A stretch of DNA of 64,000 bases, taken from the NCBI GenBank assembly GCA_030848545.1, contig JAVDCA010000005.1, positions 1 through 64,000 on the forward strand, written 5' to 3'. The stretch is from Astrobacterium formosum (GTDB lineage Bacteria; Pseudomonadota; Alphaproteobacteria; Rhizobiales; Xanthobacteraceae). Positions 35,183-44,363 of the stretch are shown here, piece by piece; the first letter of the stretch is position 1; each line of letters begins with the position of its first letter. The position numbers and the translations under genes were made by a program. A model generated the notes under the pieces. That model worked only from the letters and a program-made list of their open reading frames with translations, searched no databases and was not told where the DNA came from.

Positions 35183-35687
35183 GCATACCCGACTCGCGGA
35201 GCGGCTTTTCGAACCAGTGATGGGCGTAGGGTTCGTCGTTGAAGGGCAAGACCTCGCGATAGCCGCTGCTGCGGTAGAGTGCCTGCGCTTCCACAAGGCT
35301 GTGATTGGTTTCGAGCCTGAGGAGCCGGAGCCCGAAGCGCTGGGCCCGCGCTTCCAGGGTGGTGAGCAGACGGCGGCCAATGCCGAGGCCACGGGCGACA
35401 GGATCGACCCACATACGCTTCACCTCGCCGATGCCGTCCGGCCTCGCCTTGAGGGCGCCGCAACCGACAGCACGGCCGTCGAGGCGCGCAACGAAGAAGA
35501 TGCCGGCCGGCGGCCGCAATTCGTCGGCCGTGGCGGAGATGCTTTTGGCCGGATCGAAACCGGTTTGGAAACGGATACCGAGCTCTTCGAAATAGGACGC
35601 GAGGCATAAGCGCGCGTCGGCGCTGCCGGGATCTTCCTCTTCGACACGGATGGCAGATACTTGCATCCAGCGTTCGACCTTTCCCAT
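35148..35687 (-). CDS. GNAT-family N-acetyltransferase
   Basis: The 179-residue protein has the acetyl-CoA-binding motif A EVKRMWVDPVARGLGIGRRLL (V-x-P...R-G-x-G-I-G) and motif B LRLETNHSLVEAQALYRSSGY. It moves an acetyl group from acetyl-CoA to an unknown amine. Two starts are possible (35687 or ATG 35666); neither has a strong ribosome site. It overlaps the DUF488 gene at its 3' end. Confidence 0.82.
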   Translation of the reverse strand: MGKVERWMQVSAIRVEEEDPGSADARLCLASYFEELGIRFQTGFDPAKSISATADELRPPAGIFFVARLDGRAVGCGALKARPDGIGEVKRMWVDPVARGLGIGRRLLTTLEARAQRFGLRLLRLETNHSLVEAQALYRSSGYREVLPFNDEPYAHHWFEKPLRESGMLTPVHKRGARP

Positions 35688-35788
35688 GGCGGCTATTGGT
35701 AACGCGCGTTTGCGCTCCGCAAAACGGAATGAGCATGGCCCACTTCACAAATCGGTGCGTCGATCGGTTCGGACGACGACTTCGCCCC

Positions 35789-35979
35789 CTACTCCGCGGG
35801 TACCGCAGCGGCCGTGTGCCGGCGCTCGACGCCGTGGACCAGGACGGCGATCACGGCGGTGGCGATTACGAACCCCAGGTCGGGAAGATCAAGAGCACGA
35901 AATGATCGACCGCATGGGCGATGTTGAGAAAGACGATCGACCGGCGACGGGCAGTGTATTCAAAGGCGGGCTCGGACAT
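35789..35979 (-). pseudogene. Remnant of an MFS transporter with large internal deletion
   Basis: The minus-strand ATG at 35979 opens a 37-residue frame with RRRSIVFLNIAHAVDHFVLL, the N-terminus and first helix of a YcaD/MFS-type transporter; it ends at TAA (35866-35868). Directly after, in another frame, FVIATAVIAVLVHGVERR is followed by HTAAAVPAE and a stop at 35789-35791: this reads like the last helix and tail of the same protein. Everything between is missing, so a deletion joined both ends out of frame. About 100 bases before and 230 after hold no other gene. Confidence 0.7.
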
Positions 35980-36212
35980 GATGCGGGGGTTCCGGGCGGC
36001 GACGGTCGACAAGTCGAAGCATAGTCCGCGCCGTCCGTTCCCGTCCCATTCGTTTTGATGATCCGTTCCGACACGCGGTTTGATGATCCAACGAGAGGCC
36101 TGCGCTGCCCCCCGGGTTCCATCGACCCACCGTGCCGCATCTCCCCTTGCGGAAAAAACGCGCGCAGGTTGTAATGCCGGTTATATAGCACCCAGCCGGC
36201 GTCGAGGGCGGG

Positions 36213-36953
36213 ATGTGTCGTGTCGGCGTTGCGTTTCTGGCGTTACTGTTCGGCACCGGCACCGCCGGGGCGGCGGATGACGTTCCCTATCAACGAGACG
36301 TTCTCTATCAACGCCAGAATCCCGACCGTCGCCTCATCTTCAGTGGCGTCGATCTGTGGCGCAACGGTGCCTTTCTGTACGGCGGATACGTGGTGTCGCC
36401 GCTCGGACTCGATCGCTCCGGCTTCCTTTGGAAAATCCTGTCGGCAACGGGCGCCTATCGCTACCGGTCAGGCGACGTCACGTTCGTGGCCAGCCAGAGC
36501 GTCGTTGCCGCCATGGCGGGCTGGCGGCACCGCTCCGCCCGTTTCGAGGTGAGCGTCTATGGCGGGCCGGAGGCCCAGGTCCACGTCATGGTGCCGGACG
36601 ATCCCGGCCACCATCTGCGCGGTCTGCGGTTCGGTTTTCGCGGCGGCGTCGACCTGTGGCACGAGCCGACGCCGGCCAGCATGCTGGCGTCGTCCATCTC
36701 GTTCTCCACCGTCGGACCCGGTGCATGGGCCCGGCTGGCGCTGGGGTGGAAGGCCTCAGATATGTTCTATGTCGGCCCCGAGGTGATCGGCAGCGCCGAC
36801 ATCGATTATCGCCAGTTGCGCCTCGGCGTGCACGCGACAGCCATGCGCTACGGGCCCTACGAATGGTCGATCGGCGTCGGCTGGGCGCGCGATACCGATG
36901 ACAGGGATGGCCTGTATGGCCGCTTCGACTTCCTGACGCGGCGGCTGAACTGA
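36213..36953 (+). CDS. bcsS: Cellulose biosynthesis protein BcsS-like
   Basis: The 246-residue protein starts with a signal peptide (MCRVGVAFLALLFGTGTAGAADD). It matches the BcsS pattern: LIFSGVDLWRNGAFLYGGYVVSPLGLDRSGFLWKILSATG, of which FSGVDLWRNGAF is the clearest part, then AMAGWRHRS and alternating beta strands consistent with an outer-membrane barrel. The family is linked to bacterial cellulose export in Alphaproteobacteria, but no bcsAB genes are in the window, so it is an orphan here. It abuts the convergent ABC permease gene with no gap. Confidence 0.75.
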   Translation: MCRVGVAFLALLFGTGTAGAADDVPYQRDVLYQRQNPDRRLIFSGVDLWRNGAFLYGGYVVSPLGLDRSGFLWKILSATGAYRYRSGDVTFVASQSVVAAMAGWRHRSARFEVSVYGGPEAQVHVMVPDDPGHHLRGLRFGFRGGVDLWHEPTPASMLASSISFSTVGPGAWARLALGWKASDMFYVGPEVIGSADIDYRQLRLGVHATAMRYGPYEWSIGVGWARDTDDRDGLYGRFDFLTRRLN

Positions 36954-38084
36954 TCAATCGAGGGTGCGGCGGAAGCGTGTCACCGCGATCACCATGGCGA
37001 CCAGCATCAGGATCGCCAAGGCGCCGGCATCGTAATGCAGTTCGTCCAGCATGGCGCCCTTGAGCATGATGGCGCGCACGATGCGGATATAATGGGTGAG
37101 CGGCAGCGCCTCGCCGATCACCTGCGCCCAGCCGGGCATGCCGGCGAACGGAAACATGAAGCCCGACAACAGGATGTTGGGCAGGAAGAACATGAATGTC
37201 ATCTGCACCGCCTGCAGCTGGTTCTGCGCCACGGTGGAGAAGGAATAGCCGATCGACAGATTGGCGGTGATGAACAGGGTCGAAAGGGCGGTGAGAAGTG
37301 CCATGCTGCCGAGCACAGGCACGCCGAACAGAACAATGCCGGCGCCGATGATCAGGCTCGCCTGCACGAGGCCGACGATCACGTAGGGGATGATCTTGCC
37401 AAACATGATCTCGATCGGGGTGATCGGCATGGCGAGCAGGCTCTCCATGGTGCCGCGTTCGAGCTCGCGGGTGACCGACAGCGCCGTGAAGATCAGCATG
37501 GTCATGGTCAGGATGGTGCCGACCAGGCCGGGCACGATATTGAGCGCACTGACGGCGGCCGGGTTGTAGCGGGCGTGGGTGCGGAATTCGAATGTGCCCG
37601 GGTCGCTGTCCGGTATGGCGCGATCGTGGGCGAGCGCCGAACGCACGACGCCGTTGAGCGCCCCGAGCGCCGCCGCGGTGGCCATCGGGTCGGTGGCATC
37701 GGCGGCGATGAGGAGCGCCGGGGTCTCGCCGCGACGCAAAGCCCGCTCGAACCCGACCGGAATTTCGATGCCGAACAGAACCCGGCCGGACTTGAGCAGG
37801 CTGTCGAACTCATCGGCATCGCGGGCGTGTTTCACCACCGCGAAGTACTTGGTGTTCTTCAGCGCGGCGAGGATCGAGCGGCCGACGTCGCTCGTCTCCT
37901 GCACCAGGACGGCCGTCGGCAGGTCGCGTGGCGTCGTGTTGATCGCATAGCCGAACAGGACGAGCTGCATGATCGGGATCATGACGATCATGGCGAACGA
38001 CACCCGGTCGCGCCGGAGCTGGATGAACTCCTTGATCAGCATGGCGCGCGTGCGGCGCCAGAAGCCGAGAGCCCCCGCGGTCAT
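36954..38084 (-). CDS. ABC-2 type permease (YbhR/YhhJ-like)
   Basis: The 376-residue protein begins with LIKEFIQLRRDRVSFAMIVMIPIMQLVLFGYAINT, the classical first segment; RRDRVSFAMIV is the landmark. A periplasmic loop of about 150 residues and five further helices follow, with RELERGTMESLLAMPITPIEIM as the coupling region and FFLPNILLSGFMFPFAGMP. Its start codon overlaps the ATPase stop (ATGA). It exports an unknown compound with the ATPase and the HlyD-like protein of the same operon. Confidence 0.9.
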   Translation of the reverse strand: MTAGALGFWRRTRAMLIKEFIQLRRDRVSFAMIVMIPIMQLVLFGYAINTTPRDLPTAVLVQETSDVGRSILAALKNTKYFAVVKHARDADEFDSLLKSGRVLFGIEIPVGFERALRRGETPALLIAADATDPMATAAALGALNGVVRSALAHDRAIPDSDPGTFEFRTHARYNPAAVSALNIVPGLVGTILTMTMLIFTALSVTRELERGTMESLLAMPITPIEIMFGKIIPYVIVGLVQASLIIGAGIVLFGVPVLGSMALLTALSTLFITANLSIGYSFSTVAQNQLQAVQMTFMFFLPNILLSGFMFPFAGMPGWAQVIGEALPLTHYIRIVRAIMLKGAMLDELHYDAGALAILMLVAMVIAVTRFRRTLD

Positions 38085-39016
38085 TGGAAATTGTCCCGTG
38101 ACCGGCTCATCAGGTCGATGAACACGTCTTCGAGCGAGGCTTCGGACGGCTCGATGCGCAAGGATCGGTTCTCGCGCAGCGGCGTCATGGCGGCCTCGAG
38201 CTTGTCGCGGTCGCGTCCCGAAACGTGCAGGCTCGCCCCGAACGGCGCCACCATGTCGACGCCCTCGCACGCCTCCAGCTCCGTGGCGATACGGCCGAGA
38301 TCGTCGCCGCTCACCGTGTAGGTGACCAGATGGGCGCCGGCGATCACCTCCGGCACGCTGCCGACAGTGAGGAGTTGCCCGTAGGCGATATAGGCGATCT
38401 CGTGGCAGCGCTCGGCCTCGTCCATGTAGTGGGTGGACACAAGGACGGTGAGCCCCTGCCCCGCGAGCGCATGGATCTCGTTCCAGAATTCGCGCCGCGC
38501 TTTGGGATCGACGCCGGCGGTCGGCTCGTCGAGCAGGAGAAGCTGCGGCTCCGGCAGCGTACAGGCGCCGAGCGCGAGGCGCTGTTTCCAGCCACCAGAC
38601 AACGAACCGGCCAATTGCTCTTCGCGACCTTTCAGGCCGAGACGCTCCACCATGGCGCGGGCAGCGCCGACCGGATCCGCCACGCCGTAGAGACGGGCGA
38701 CGAATTCGAGGTTTTCGCGCACCGACAGGTCCTGGTAAAGGCTGAAGCGCTGGGTCATGTAGCCGACGCGGCGTTTGATCTTGTCGGCTTCGGTGCGAAT
38801 ATCGAAGCCGAGGCAGGTGCCGCGGCCGGCATCGGGCGTGAGCAGGCCGCACAGCATGCGGATCGTGGTCGTCTTGCCGGAACCGTTGGGGCCGAGAAAG
38901 CCGTAGATTTCACCGCGCTTGACCCGCATGGACAGGTCGCGCACCACCACCCGGCCGTTGAAGGACTTGGTCAGCCCTTCGACCTCGATGGCGATCTCGG
39001 GCGCCGGTGCGTTCAC
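38081..39016 (-). CDS. ABC exporter ATPase (YbhF-like, single domain)
   Basis: The 311-residue ATPase starts at GTG 39016, which overlaps the HlyD gene stop. Walker A GPNGSGKTTT is at residues 42-50, the signature LSGGWKQRLALG, and Walker B LLLLDEPTAGVDPKARREFW, then the H-loop STHYMDEAE. It belongs to the drug/antibiotic exporter class. E. coli YbhF has two ATPase halves, this one has one. It works with the permease at 36954. Confidence 0.9.
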   Translation of the reverse strand: MNAPAPEIAIEVEGLTKSFNGRVVVRDLSMRVKRGEIYGFLGPNGSGKTTTIRMLCGLLTPDAGRGTCLGFDIRTEADKIKRRVGYMTQRFSLYQDLSVRENLEFVARLYGVADPVGAARAMVERLGLKGREEQLAGSLSGGWKQRLALGACTLPEPQLLLLDEPTAGVDPKARREFWNEIHALAGQGLTVLVSTHYMDEAERCHEIAYIAYGQLLTVGSVPEVIAGAHLVTYTVSGDDLGRIATELEACEGVDMVAPFGASLHVSGRDRDKLEAAMTPLRENRSLRIEPSEASLEDVFIDLMSRSRDNFQ

Positions 39017-39786
39017 GGCTTCGCCTCCTTGGCGGATAGGAAGACATCGACGGGCTGGCCGACCTTGAGCCGCTGCGGCTCGCTCGGGCGGGCCTCGACG
39101 AGGTAGACGAGCTTGGAACGCTCCTCCAGGCTGAAGATCACCGGCGGGGTGTATTCGGCCGAGGAGGCGATGAAGCTCACTTTGGCGGACATGAGGCCGG
39201 TACAGCCGTCGCAGCGCACCGTCACGTCGTCCCCATAGGCGACCCGTGCGAGGCCGGTCTCCGGCACGAAGAAGCGGATCTTGACGTTGCCGGGCGGCAG
39301 GATTGCGACCACCGGGCGTCCGGCTGCGACCATCTCGCCGGGGCGGAAATAGACCTTCTGCACGAGGCCGGTGACCGGGCTCGCGAGGCTGCGCCGGGCG
39401 AGCCGGGTCTTGGCGGAGATCACCCGGGCTTCCGCTTCGCGCAAGGCCGCCTGGGCGGCATCGAAGTCGCGCTGGGTGCCGGTCGCCGATTTCAGGAGCA
39501 TTTCGGCGCGCTGGAACACCTGGCGGGCATTGGCAAGGGTCGCCTCGGCGGCGGAGACGTCGGCCTTCTGCAAATCGGCGTCGACGCTCAAGAGCGGCTT
39601 GCCGGCTTCGATCTGGTCGCCCTCGCGCACCGTCAATGTCTCGACGCGGCCGGCCTCGTCGGGTCCGACGAAGATCAGGTCGGCCTCGACCCATCCCTGG
39701 AAGGGTTTCGGCCCCTCGTCGCAGCCGGCGACACCGAGCGCCGCCAGCAGAGCGATCACACAAAAGGTTCGCGATGCGCGGGTCAT
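39013..39786 (-). CDS. HlyD-like adaptor lipoprotein (YbhG-like)
   Basis: The 257-residue adaptor has a lipoprotein signal (FCVIALLAALGVAGC, Cys22). The mature part has the lipoyl-like halves FQGWVEADLIFVGPDEAGRV and LASPVTGLVQKVYFRPGEMVAAGRP, a helical hairpin in between, and a short barrel. It links the ABC pump to the cell envelope. It overlaps both neighbours by 4 bases. Anchoring by lipid in the inner membrane is inferred from the signal. Confidence 0.9.
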   Translation of the reverse strand: MTRASRTFCVIALLAALGVAGCDEGPKPFQGWVEADLIFVGPDEAGRVETLTVREGDQIEAGKPLLSVDADLQKADVSAAEATLANARQVFQRAEMLLKSATGTQRDFDAAQAALREAEARVISAKTRLARRSLASPVTGLVQKVYFRPGEMVAAGRPVVAILPPGNVKIRFFVPETGLARVAYGDDVTVRCDGCTGLMSAKVSFIASSAEYTPPVIFSLEERSKLVYLVEARPSEPQRLKVGQPVDVFLSAKEAKP

Positions 39787-40466
39787 GACGCGCGTGCCTT
39801 TCCAAACAGAATGTCGAGGTGGGCCTTCACCAGCCCCTCGATATCGAGCGGCGCATAGCGTTCGAACAACGCCCCCCAGATGATGATCATCATCATCGGC
39901 GCCACCACGAGCTGCGGATGATCGATCAACGTCCGATCGGCGATTTCGCCGCGCGCCAGTCCCCGTTCCAGCAAGGCGCGCATGCGCCCGACCGCCCGCT
40001 CGACGACATTGCGGTAATAGTGCTCGGCCAGAGACGGAAAGCGCGGCCCTTCAGTCATGATCAGGCGCAGAACATGGCGGCGTTCGGTGCCGTAGACCTC
40101 GCGGATAAACTTGTGCGCGAACGCCTCCACGATGAGGCGGGTCGGCATTTCCTGAGGCGGCGGCGCGTCCATGGGCGCGATCACAGGCACCATCATGGTG
40201 ACGACGATCTCCTGGAACAGCGCTTCCTTGTCGCGAAAGTTGAGATAGATCGTCCCTTTGGCGACTCCTGCCCGCTTAGCGACATCGTCGAGCCTGGTTG
40301 CCGCATAGCCGCGCTCGCAGAACTCCGCCAGCGCCGCCGCCACGATGGCATCACGCCGGGCGGCGCTCTGCTCCGCCCGCTTGCGTCGCGGCCGTTTGGC
40401 CGCTCCCGCGCGTTCGGTCGAAGTCTTGCCGACGGGGCCGGCGGTATGGACGGGTGTCTTGCTCAT
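39783..40466 (-). CDS. TetR/AcrR-family regulator of the ABC export operon
   Basis: The 227-residue protein from ATG 40466 has a Lys/Arg-rich N-terminus and the helix-turn-helix YAATRLDDVAKRAGVAKGTI followed by YLNFRDKEALF. It is the first gene of its own operon, and its start is directly downstream of an 18-bp palindrome, so autorepression and control of the pump are very likely. The frame is open upstream to 40583 but across the operator. Confidence 0.9.
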   Translation of the reverse strand: MSKTPVHTAGPVGKTSTERAGAAKRPRRKRAEQSAARRDAIVAAALAEFCERGYAATRLDDVAKRAGVAKGTIYLNFRDKEALFQEIVVTMMVPVIAPMDAPPPQEMPTRLIVEAFAHKFIREVYGTERRHVLRLIMTEGPRFPSLAEHYYRNVVERAVGRMRALLERGLARGEIADRTLIDHPQLVVAPMMMIIIWGALFERYAPLDIEGLVKAHLDILFGKARAS

Positions 40467-40474
40467 GATTTCAC

Positions 40475-40492
40475 TGACTGACCAGTCAGTCA
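40475..40492. promoter_or_regulatory. TetR operator of the ABC export operon
   Basis: The palindrome TGACTGAC-CA-GTCAGTCA has perfect 8-bp arms and lies 8 bases before the regulator's start codon. Confidence 0.88.
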
Positions 40493-40597
40493 TATATACG
40501 TCAGGGCGCGCAACGGTGCAAGCCCCGTGGGGCCTGTCCGGCGGCTTTTGAAGGGTGAGCGGCGCGATCCTGCGCAGCAGCAAATGCTTGAAATAAC

Positions 40598-41446
40598 CTA
40601 TGGGCGAGCCGTCGATGCCCGACGCGCCAATTCGACCACCCGCCTCGTCATCGCACTGTCGGGGTCGGCCAGGGCCTCAATCACGTCGAAGTGGTTCTTG
40701 CCGGCGAGCGCCTCGTAGCGGGTCTCGGCGCGCGGTCGCCATGCAGCGGCGATCGCCTGGCTCTGGCGCAGGAACTCCGAGGATTCGAGGCCACCGACGA
40801 CGGCGTCGAGAACGCGCCCGGACGGCACCGGCCAGTGGATCGGCGACAGGTCGCGCGCCGAGCGTTCGTCGAGCCGAAGGTCGGCGTTGATGGAAATTCC
40901 CGTCAATGGCGCGAGATCGAACACGCCTGAAATCGCGTAGGCGGCCGGCACGAGGCCGACCGGCGCCTGCGGATCGAGCCCTCGCCACTCGGTCGCGAGC
41001 AGGCAGGCCGAAAGATGCCCGCCGGCGGAATGTCCGGCGACGGCGAACGGCCGCCCCCACTCACGCCAAAGGAACAGCGCGGCCGCGCGCATCTGGTCGA
41101 CGATGTCCGCAATGGTGACGGTCGGGCACAGTTCATAGCCGACCATGGCGACCGTCACGCCGTGCGCATTCGGCCCCGCCGCCAGATGGCTGAACTCGTC
41201 GGGATGGAGCGATCGCCACCAGCCGCCATGGATGAACATCATCGCGGGCGACGCGGATTCCTCGTCACGGCCAGGAAACAGGTCGATGGTCTGCCGCTCC
41301 CCGGTGCCGTATCGCAGTCCAAGCCGGGCGCCGGACGAGCGATCACGATAGGCCTTCGCGTCCTGGTGCCAGCGCGCAAAGATCTCCGGATGTTCTGGCA
41401 CCCGAGCGCGATTGTTGTACTCGGCTTCGTAGTCGAGGCCCGTCAT
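40598..41446 (-). CDS. Alpha/beta hydrolase (arylformamidase-like)
   Basis: The 282-residue enzyme from ATG 41446 (AGGGGGG upstream) has the oxyanion motif HGGWW near residue 75 and nucleophile GHSAGG near residue 144; the Asp and His candidates are DLSPIHWP and KNHFD near the C-terminus. The arrangement resembles kynurenine formamidase and esterases of the HSL class. No tryptophan-breakdown genes are adjacent, so the substrate stays open. Confidence 0.83.
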   Translation of the reverse strand: MTGLDYEAEYNNRARVPEHPEIFARWHQDAKAYRDRSSGARLGLRYGTGERQTIDLFPGRDEESASPAMMFIHGGWWRSLHPDEFSHLAAGPNAHGVTVAMVGYELCPTVTIADIVDQMRAAALFLWREWGRPFAVAGHSAGGHLSACLLATEWRGLDPQAPVGLVPAAYAISGVFDLAPLTGISINADLRLDERSARDLSPIHWPVPSGRVLDAVVGGLESSEFLRQSQAIAAAWRPRAETRYEALAGKNHFDVIEALADPDSAMTRRVVELARRASTARP

Positions 41447-41559
41447 GCTTTCCCCCCTGAGCGCCCGAACAGTGACCTGGGTCGGCCCGGGGAGCAAGCC
41501 GGTCTATCCATCCCGGGCGAATGCCGGCGGAACGGCCGAAGCGCGCGAGGGATGCGGGG

Positions 41560-41934
41560 TCAGTGCTTGCCGTCGCACACGAAGGCGCGGATGACGCAGT
41601 CCTTGCCGCCATATTTATAGCAATGCTGCAAGGCGATGTTCTGGGCGCGGGCCAATGATTTGGCCCCCGCATAGCCGTGCGCTCCGCAGGCATTGCCGGC
41701 ATCGATCGCAAGCGCCGCGCAACTGCGCTTCATGGTGACGACGACGCTGCAGTTTTTGCCCTGGCAGCGCTTGAGTGCCGCCGCCGATGCCTGCCGGACA
41801 TCGACGAAGTCGATGGCGTAGCCGTAGGCCCCGCAAGCGCCCACGGCCAGGGCGCCCGCCCCACGGGCGTGGGTGGACAGCAATGCGCCAGCCAACAAGG
41901 CAAGCGCCATCAAGCCAGTTCGACTGCGGAACAT
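41560..41934 (-). CDS. DUF4189 secreted cysteine-rich protein
   Basis: The 124-residue protein has a signal peptide (LMALALLAGALLSTHARGAGA) and the DUF4189 pattern ACGAYGYAIDFVDVRQASAAALKRC, CSVVVTMKRSCAALAIDAGN, CGAHGYAGA and HCYKYGGKDCVIRAFVC. Its eight or so Cys probably form disulphides in the periplasm. The function is unknown. A strong ribosome site (GGGGAGGGG) supports the start. Confidence 0.82.
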   Translation of the reverse strand: MFRSRTGLMALALLAGALLSTHARGAGALAVGACGAYGYAIDFVDVRQASAAALKRCQGKNCSVVVTMKRSCAALAIDAGNACGAHGYAGAKSLARAQNIALQHCYKYGGKDCVIRAFVCDGKH

Positions 41935-42031
41935 GAGCCCCTCCCCCAGAGGACACCGGCAAGCTAAGGGCGATTCCTTGCCAGACGGTTGAGGCCGGAG
42001 AAGGTCGAGCCGTGCGGCTGGCGACCGGATT

Positions 42032-43651
42032 TCAAGCGCGCTCGACCTCGTTGCGAAGCGCCGACAGCGCTTCCGGCGTGTCGACGTCCACGAGCGCGGC
42101 GTTGTCCTGCACGGGAACTTCGACCACCGCGTCGCGAAAACCAGCCAGCAGGTGGCGTGCACCGACGTCGCCTTCGATCGCGGCGAGATCGGGGAAGAAG
42201 CGGCGAGCCCACAGGACCGGATTTCCGCGTTTGCCGTCGCTCGTCGGCACGACGATCAAGGCCCCATGGCCGGGATCGAAGGCGGCGGCGAGGCGATCGA
42301 TCAGGGGGGCGCCGACCTGCGGCATGTCGCCCAGGCAGACCACGGCGCCGTCCACATCGTCGGGCATGGCGGCGATCCCCGCCTTGAGCGAGGTCGACAA
42401 ACCATCGGCGAAGTCGGAATTGTGCACGAAGCGCACCGGCAGGTCCGCCAGCGCCGCCTCCACCTCCTCGCGCTGGTGGCCGGTGACCACGATGACGGGG
42501 CGGGCACTCGACGCCAGCGCCTCTTCCACGGCGATGCGCACCAATGGACGCCCTCCAAGGGCGGCCAACAGCTTGTTGGGTCCACCCATGCGGGTCGAAC
42601 GGCCGGCCGCGAGGACGATCGCCGCGACGCGGCGGCCATGCTCGGGCTCGCGCTCGCGCGGCTGGGGCCGCGTCACGATCTCCATCAACAGGCCGCCGAC
42701 GCCCATCCCGGTAATATCGCGCCGCTCCACCGGCAGGCCGCACAGGAGACGCGTCAGCACCCAGTCGAAGCCGTTTTCCTTCGGGCTGCGGGCACAGCCC
42801 GGCGCCCCCAGGACCGGCACGCCGCGCGCCGCGGCGACCAGCAGGAGGTTGCCCGGATCGACCGGCATGCCGAAATGCCTGACCTCGCCGCCGATCGCCT
42901 CGACGGCGGCCGGGATGACATCGCGGCGGTCGGCGATGGCCGAAGCGCCGAACACGATGACAAGCTCGGCGCCGGCGCGGATCACCCCGTCGAGGGTCCC
43001 GGCCAGCGCTTGCGGTTCGTGGGCAACCCGGCGCTCGGCGACGATCGCGGCACCGGCCGGAGCCAGCCGTTCGGCCGTGACCCGCAGGGTCTTTTCCACC
43101 ACCTTGTCGGCAAGGCCGGGCAGGAGCGTGGAGATCACCGCCACTTTGCGGATCTTGTAGGGGGCGACGCGCACCAGCGGCGCCGCCGCCCGGGCTTGCG
43201 CCACCGCACGGTCGCGGGCCGAGGCCGGCACGGCGAACGGAATGATCTTGAGGGTAGCCACCATGGTACCGGCGACGACTGCCGCAAAGGCCGGCAGGGT
43301 CGCGAAGGTGATGTCCGGATCGATGTCGTTGAGGCGATCGATGGCCGGCTTGTCGACCACCAGGACGCCCGGAAAGGCGGCGTGGAGATTGGCCCGGCCG
43401 GTACGTGCCGCATCCACGTCGACGCCCTCGCCGGCAGCGGCGGCGGCAATATCGGCGGCGGCCACATCCTCGCCGACATCGCCCGGCTCCAGCCGGGCGA
43501 CCGTGACGGCGTCGACGCCCGCATGGCCGAGCGCCACGATATCGGCATCACCGAGCACGGCACCTTTCTTGAGGACGAGGTCGCCGCGGCGGATCGCGTG
43601 CACCACGATCGCCCCCTTCGCCTGCGAGGGCGGGACGGCGCCGAACTTCAT
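42032..43651 (-). CDS. Two-domain molybdopterin-binding / MobA-like NTP-transferase protein
   Basis: The 539-residue protein combines an N-terminal MoeA/MoCF-like part (RRGDLVLKKGAVLGDADIVAL; VFGASAIADRRDVIPAAVEAI and GAPGCARSPKENGFDWVL) with a C-terminal MocA/MobA-like nucleotidyltransferase from about residue 343 (AAIVLAAGRSTRMGGPNKLL; VCLGDMPQVG). Such fusions prepare the molybdopterin cytosine dinucleotide cofactor that enzymes of the CoxL type need. It is the last gene of the cox operon, overlapping the XdhC gene by ATGA, and is probably dedicated to that enzyme. The division of work between the two halves is inference. Confidence 0.85.
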   Translation of the reverse strand: MKFGAVPPSQAKGAIVVHAIRRGDLVLKKGAVLGDADIVALGHAGVDAVTVARLEPGDVGEDVAAADIAAAAAGEGVDVDAARTGRANLHAAFPGVLVVDKPAIDRLNDIDPDITFATLPAFAAVVAGTMVATLKIIPFAVPASARDRAVAQARAAAPLVRVAPYKIRKVAVISTLLPGLADKVVEKTLRVTAERLAPAGAAIVAERRVAHEPQALAGTLDGVIRAGAELVIVFGASAIADRRDVIPAAVEAIGGEVRHFGMPVDPGNLLLVAAARGVPVLGAPGCARSPKENGFDWVLTRLLCGLPVERRDITGMGVGGLLMEIVTRPQPREREPEHGRRVAAIVLAAGRSTRMGGPNKLLAALGGRPLVRIAVEEALASSARPVIVVTGHQREEVEAALADLPVRFVHNSDFADGLSTSLKAGIAAMPDDVDGAVVCLGDMPQVGAPLIDRLAAAFDPGHGALIVVPTSDGKRGNPVLWARRFFPDLAAIEGDVGARHLLAGFRDAVVEVPVQDNAALVDVDTPEALSALRNEVERA

Positions 43652-44352
43652 GCCGCCGCCTCCGCCGCGCCGGCTTGCGCGAGCCGCAGGCTAGCGGTGA
43701 TCTCGCCCATGATGGCGACCGCGATCTCCGGCGGCGAGACCGCCCCGATGGCAAGCCCGATGGGAGCGTGAATGCGTGCGAGCACGACGTCGCCCAGGCC
43801 CTGCGCGGCGAGGCGCTCCAGCCGCCGCGCATGGGTTTTACGCGAGCCCAGCGCGCCGACATAGAAGCAGTCGCGGCCGAGCGCGTGGGTGAGCGCCGGA
43901 TCGTCGATCTTGGGATCGTGGGTGAGCGCCACGAAAGCCGTATAGCGATCGATTTTCAGGGGCGGGAGGGCGACGTCGGGCCACTCGGCGATCACCTTCA
44001 CGTCGGGAAAACGCTCCGGGGTCGCAAAAGCGGTGCGCGGATCGACGATGACGACGTCGTAACCGAGAAGGGTCGCGACCGGCGCCAGGGCTTGGCTGAT
44101 GTGGACCGCGCCGGTGATGACGAGCCGCGGCGGCGGCACGTGGACGGTGAGGAAGAGCCGCCCCCCCTCGGCCTCGACCATGCCGCTCTTGCCCGAGCGC
44201 AACCGCGCTTCCAGTTCCACCCGCAACGGATCGCCGGCGAAGTCGGACGCACGCACCAGCCGCTGGGCACCGGACGCGACGTCCGTGACCACGATGGCGG
44301 CGCGGCGCGCCGCGCGCTCGGCATTGAGGGAGGAAAGGATGTCGAGTTTCAT
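43648..44352 (-). CDS. XdhC/CoxF-family protein, Rossmann domain half
   Basis: The 234-residue protein from ATG 44352 has the N-terminal strand-rich part and a Rossmann region LVITGAVHISQALAPVATLLGYDVVIVDPRTAFATPERF with the acidic DPR, then VALTHDPKIDDPALTHAL and FYVGALGSRKTHARRLERL. It inserts sulphurated molybdenum cofactor into the hydroxylase. The N-terminal XdhC_CoxI domain is encoded by a separate gene (44496-44819), with a repeat element between. It overlaps the following MobA-like gene. Confidence 0.85.
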   Translation of the reverse strand: MKLDILSSLNAERAARRAAIVVTDVASGAQRLVRASDFAGDPLRVELEARLRSGKSGMVEAEGGRLFLTVHVPPPRLVITGAVHISQALAPVATLLGYDVVIVDPRTAFATPERFPDVKVIAEWPDVALPPLKIDRYTAFVALTHDPKIDDPALTHALGRDCFYVGALGSRKTHARRLERLAAQGLGDVVLARIHAPIGLAIGAVSPPEIAVAIMGEITASLRLAQAGAAEAAA

Positions 44353-44363
44353 TCGTCGTTGTC

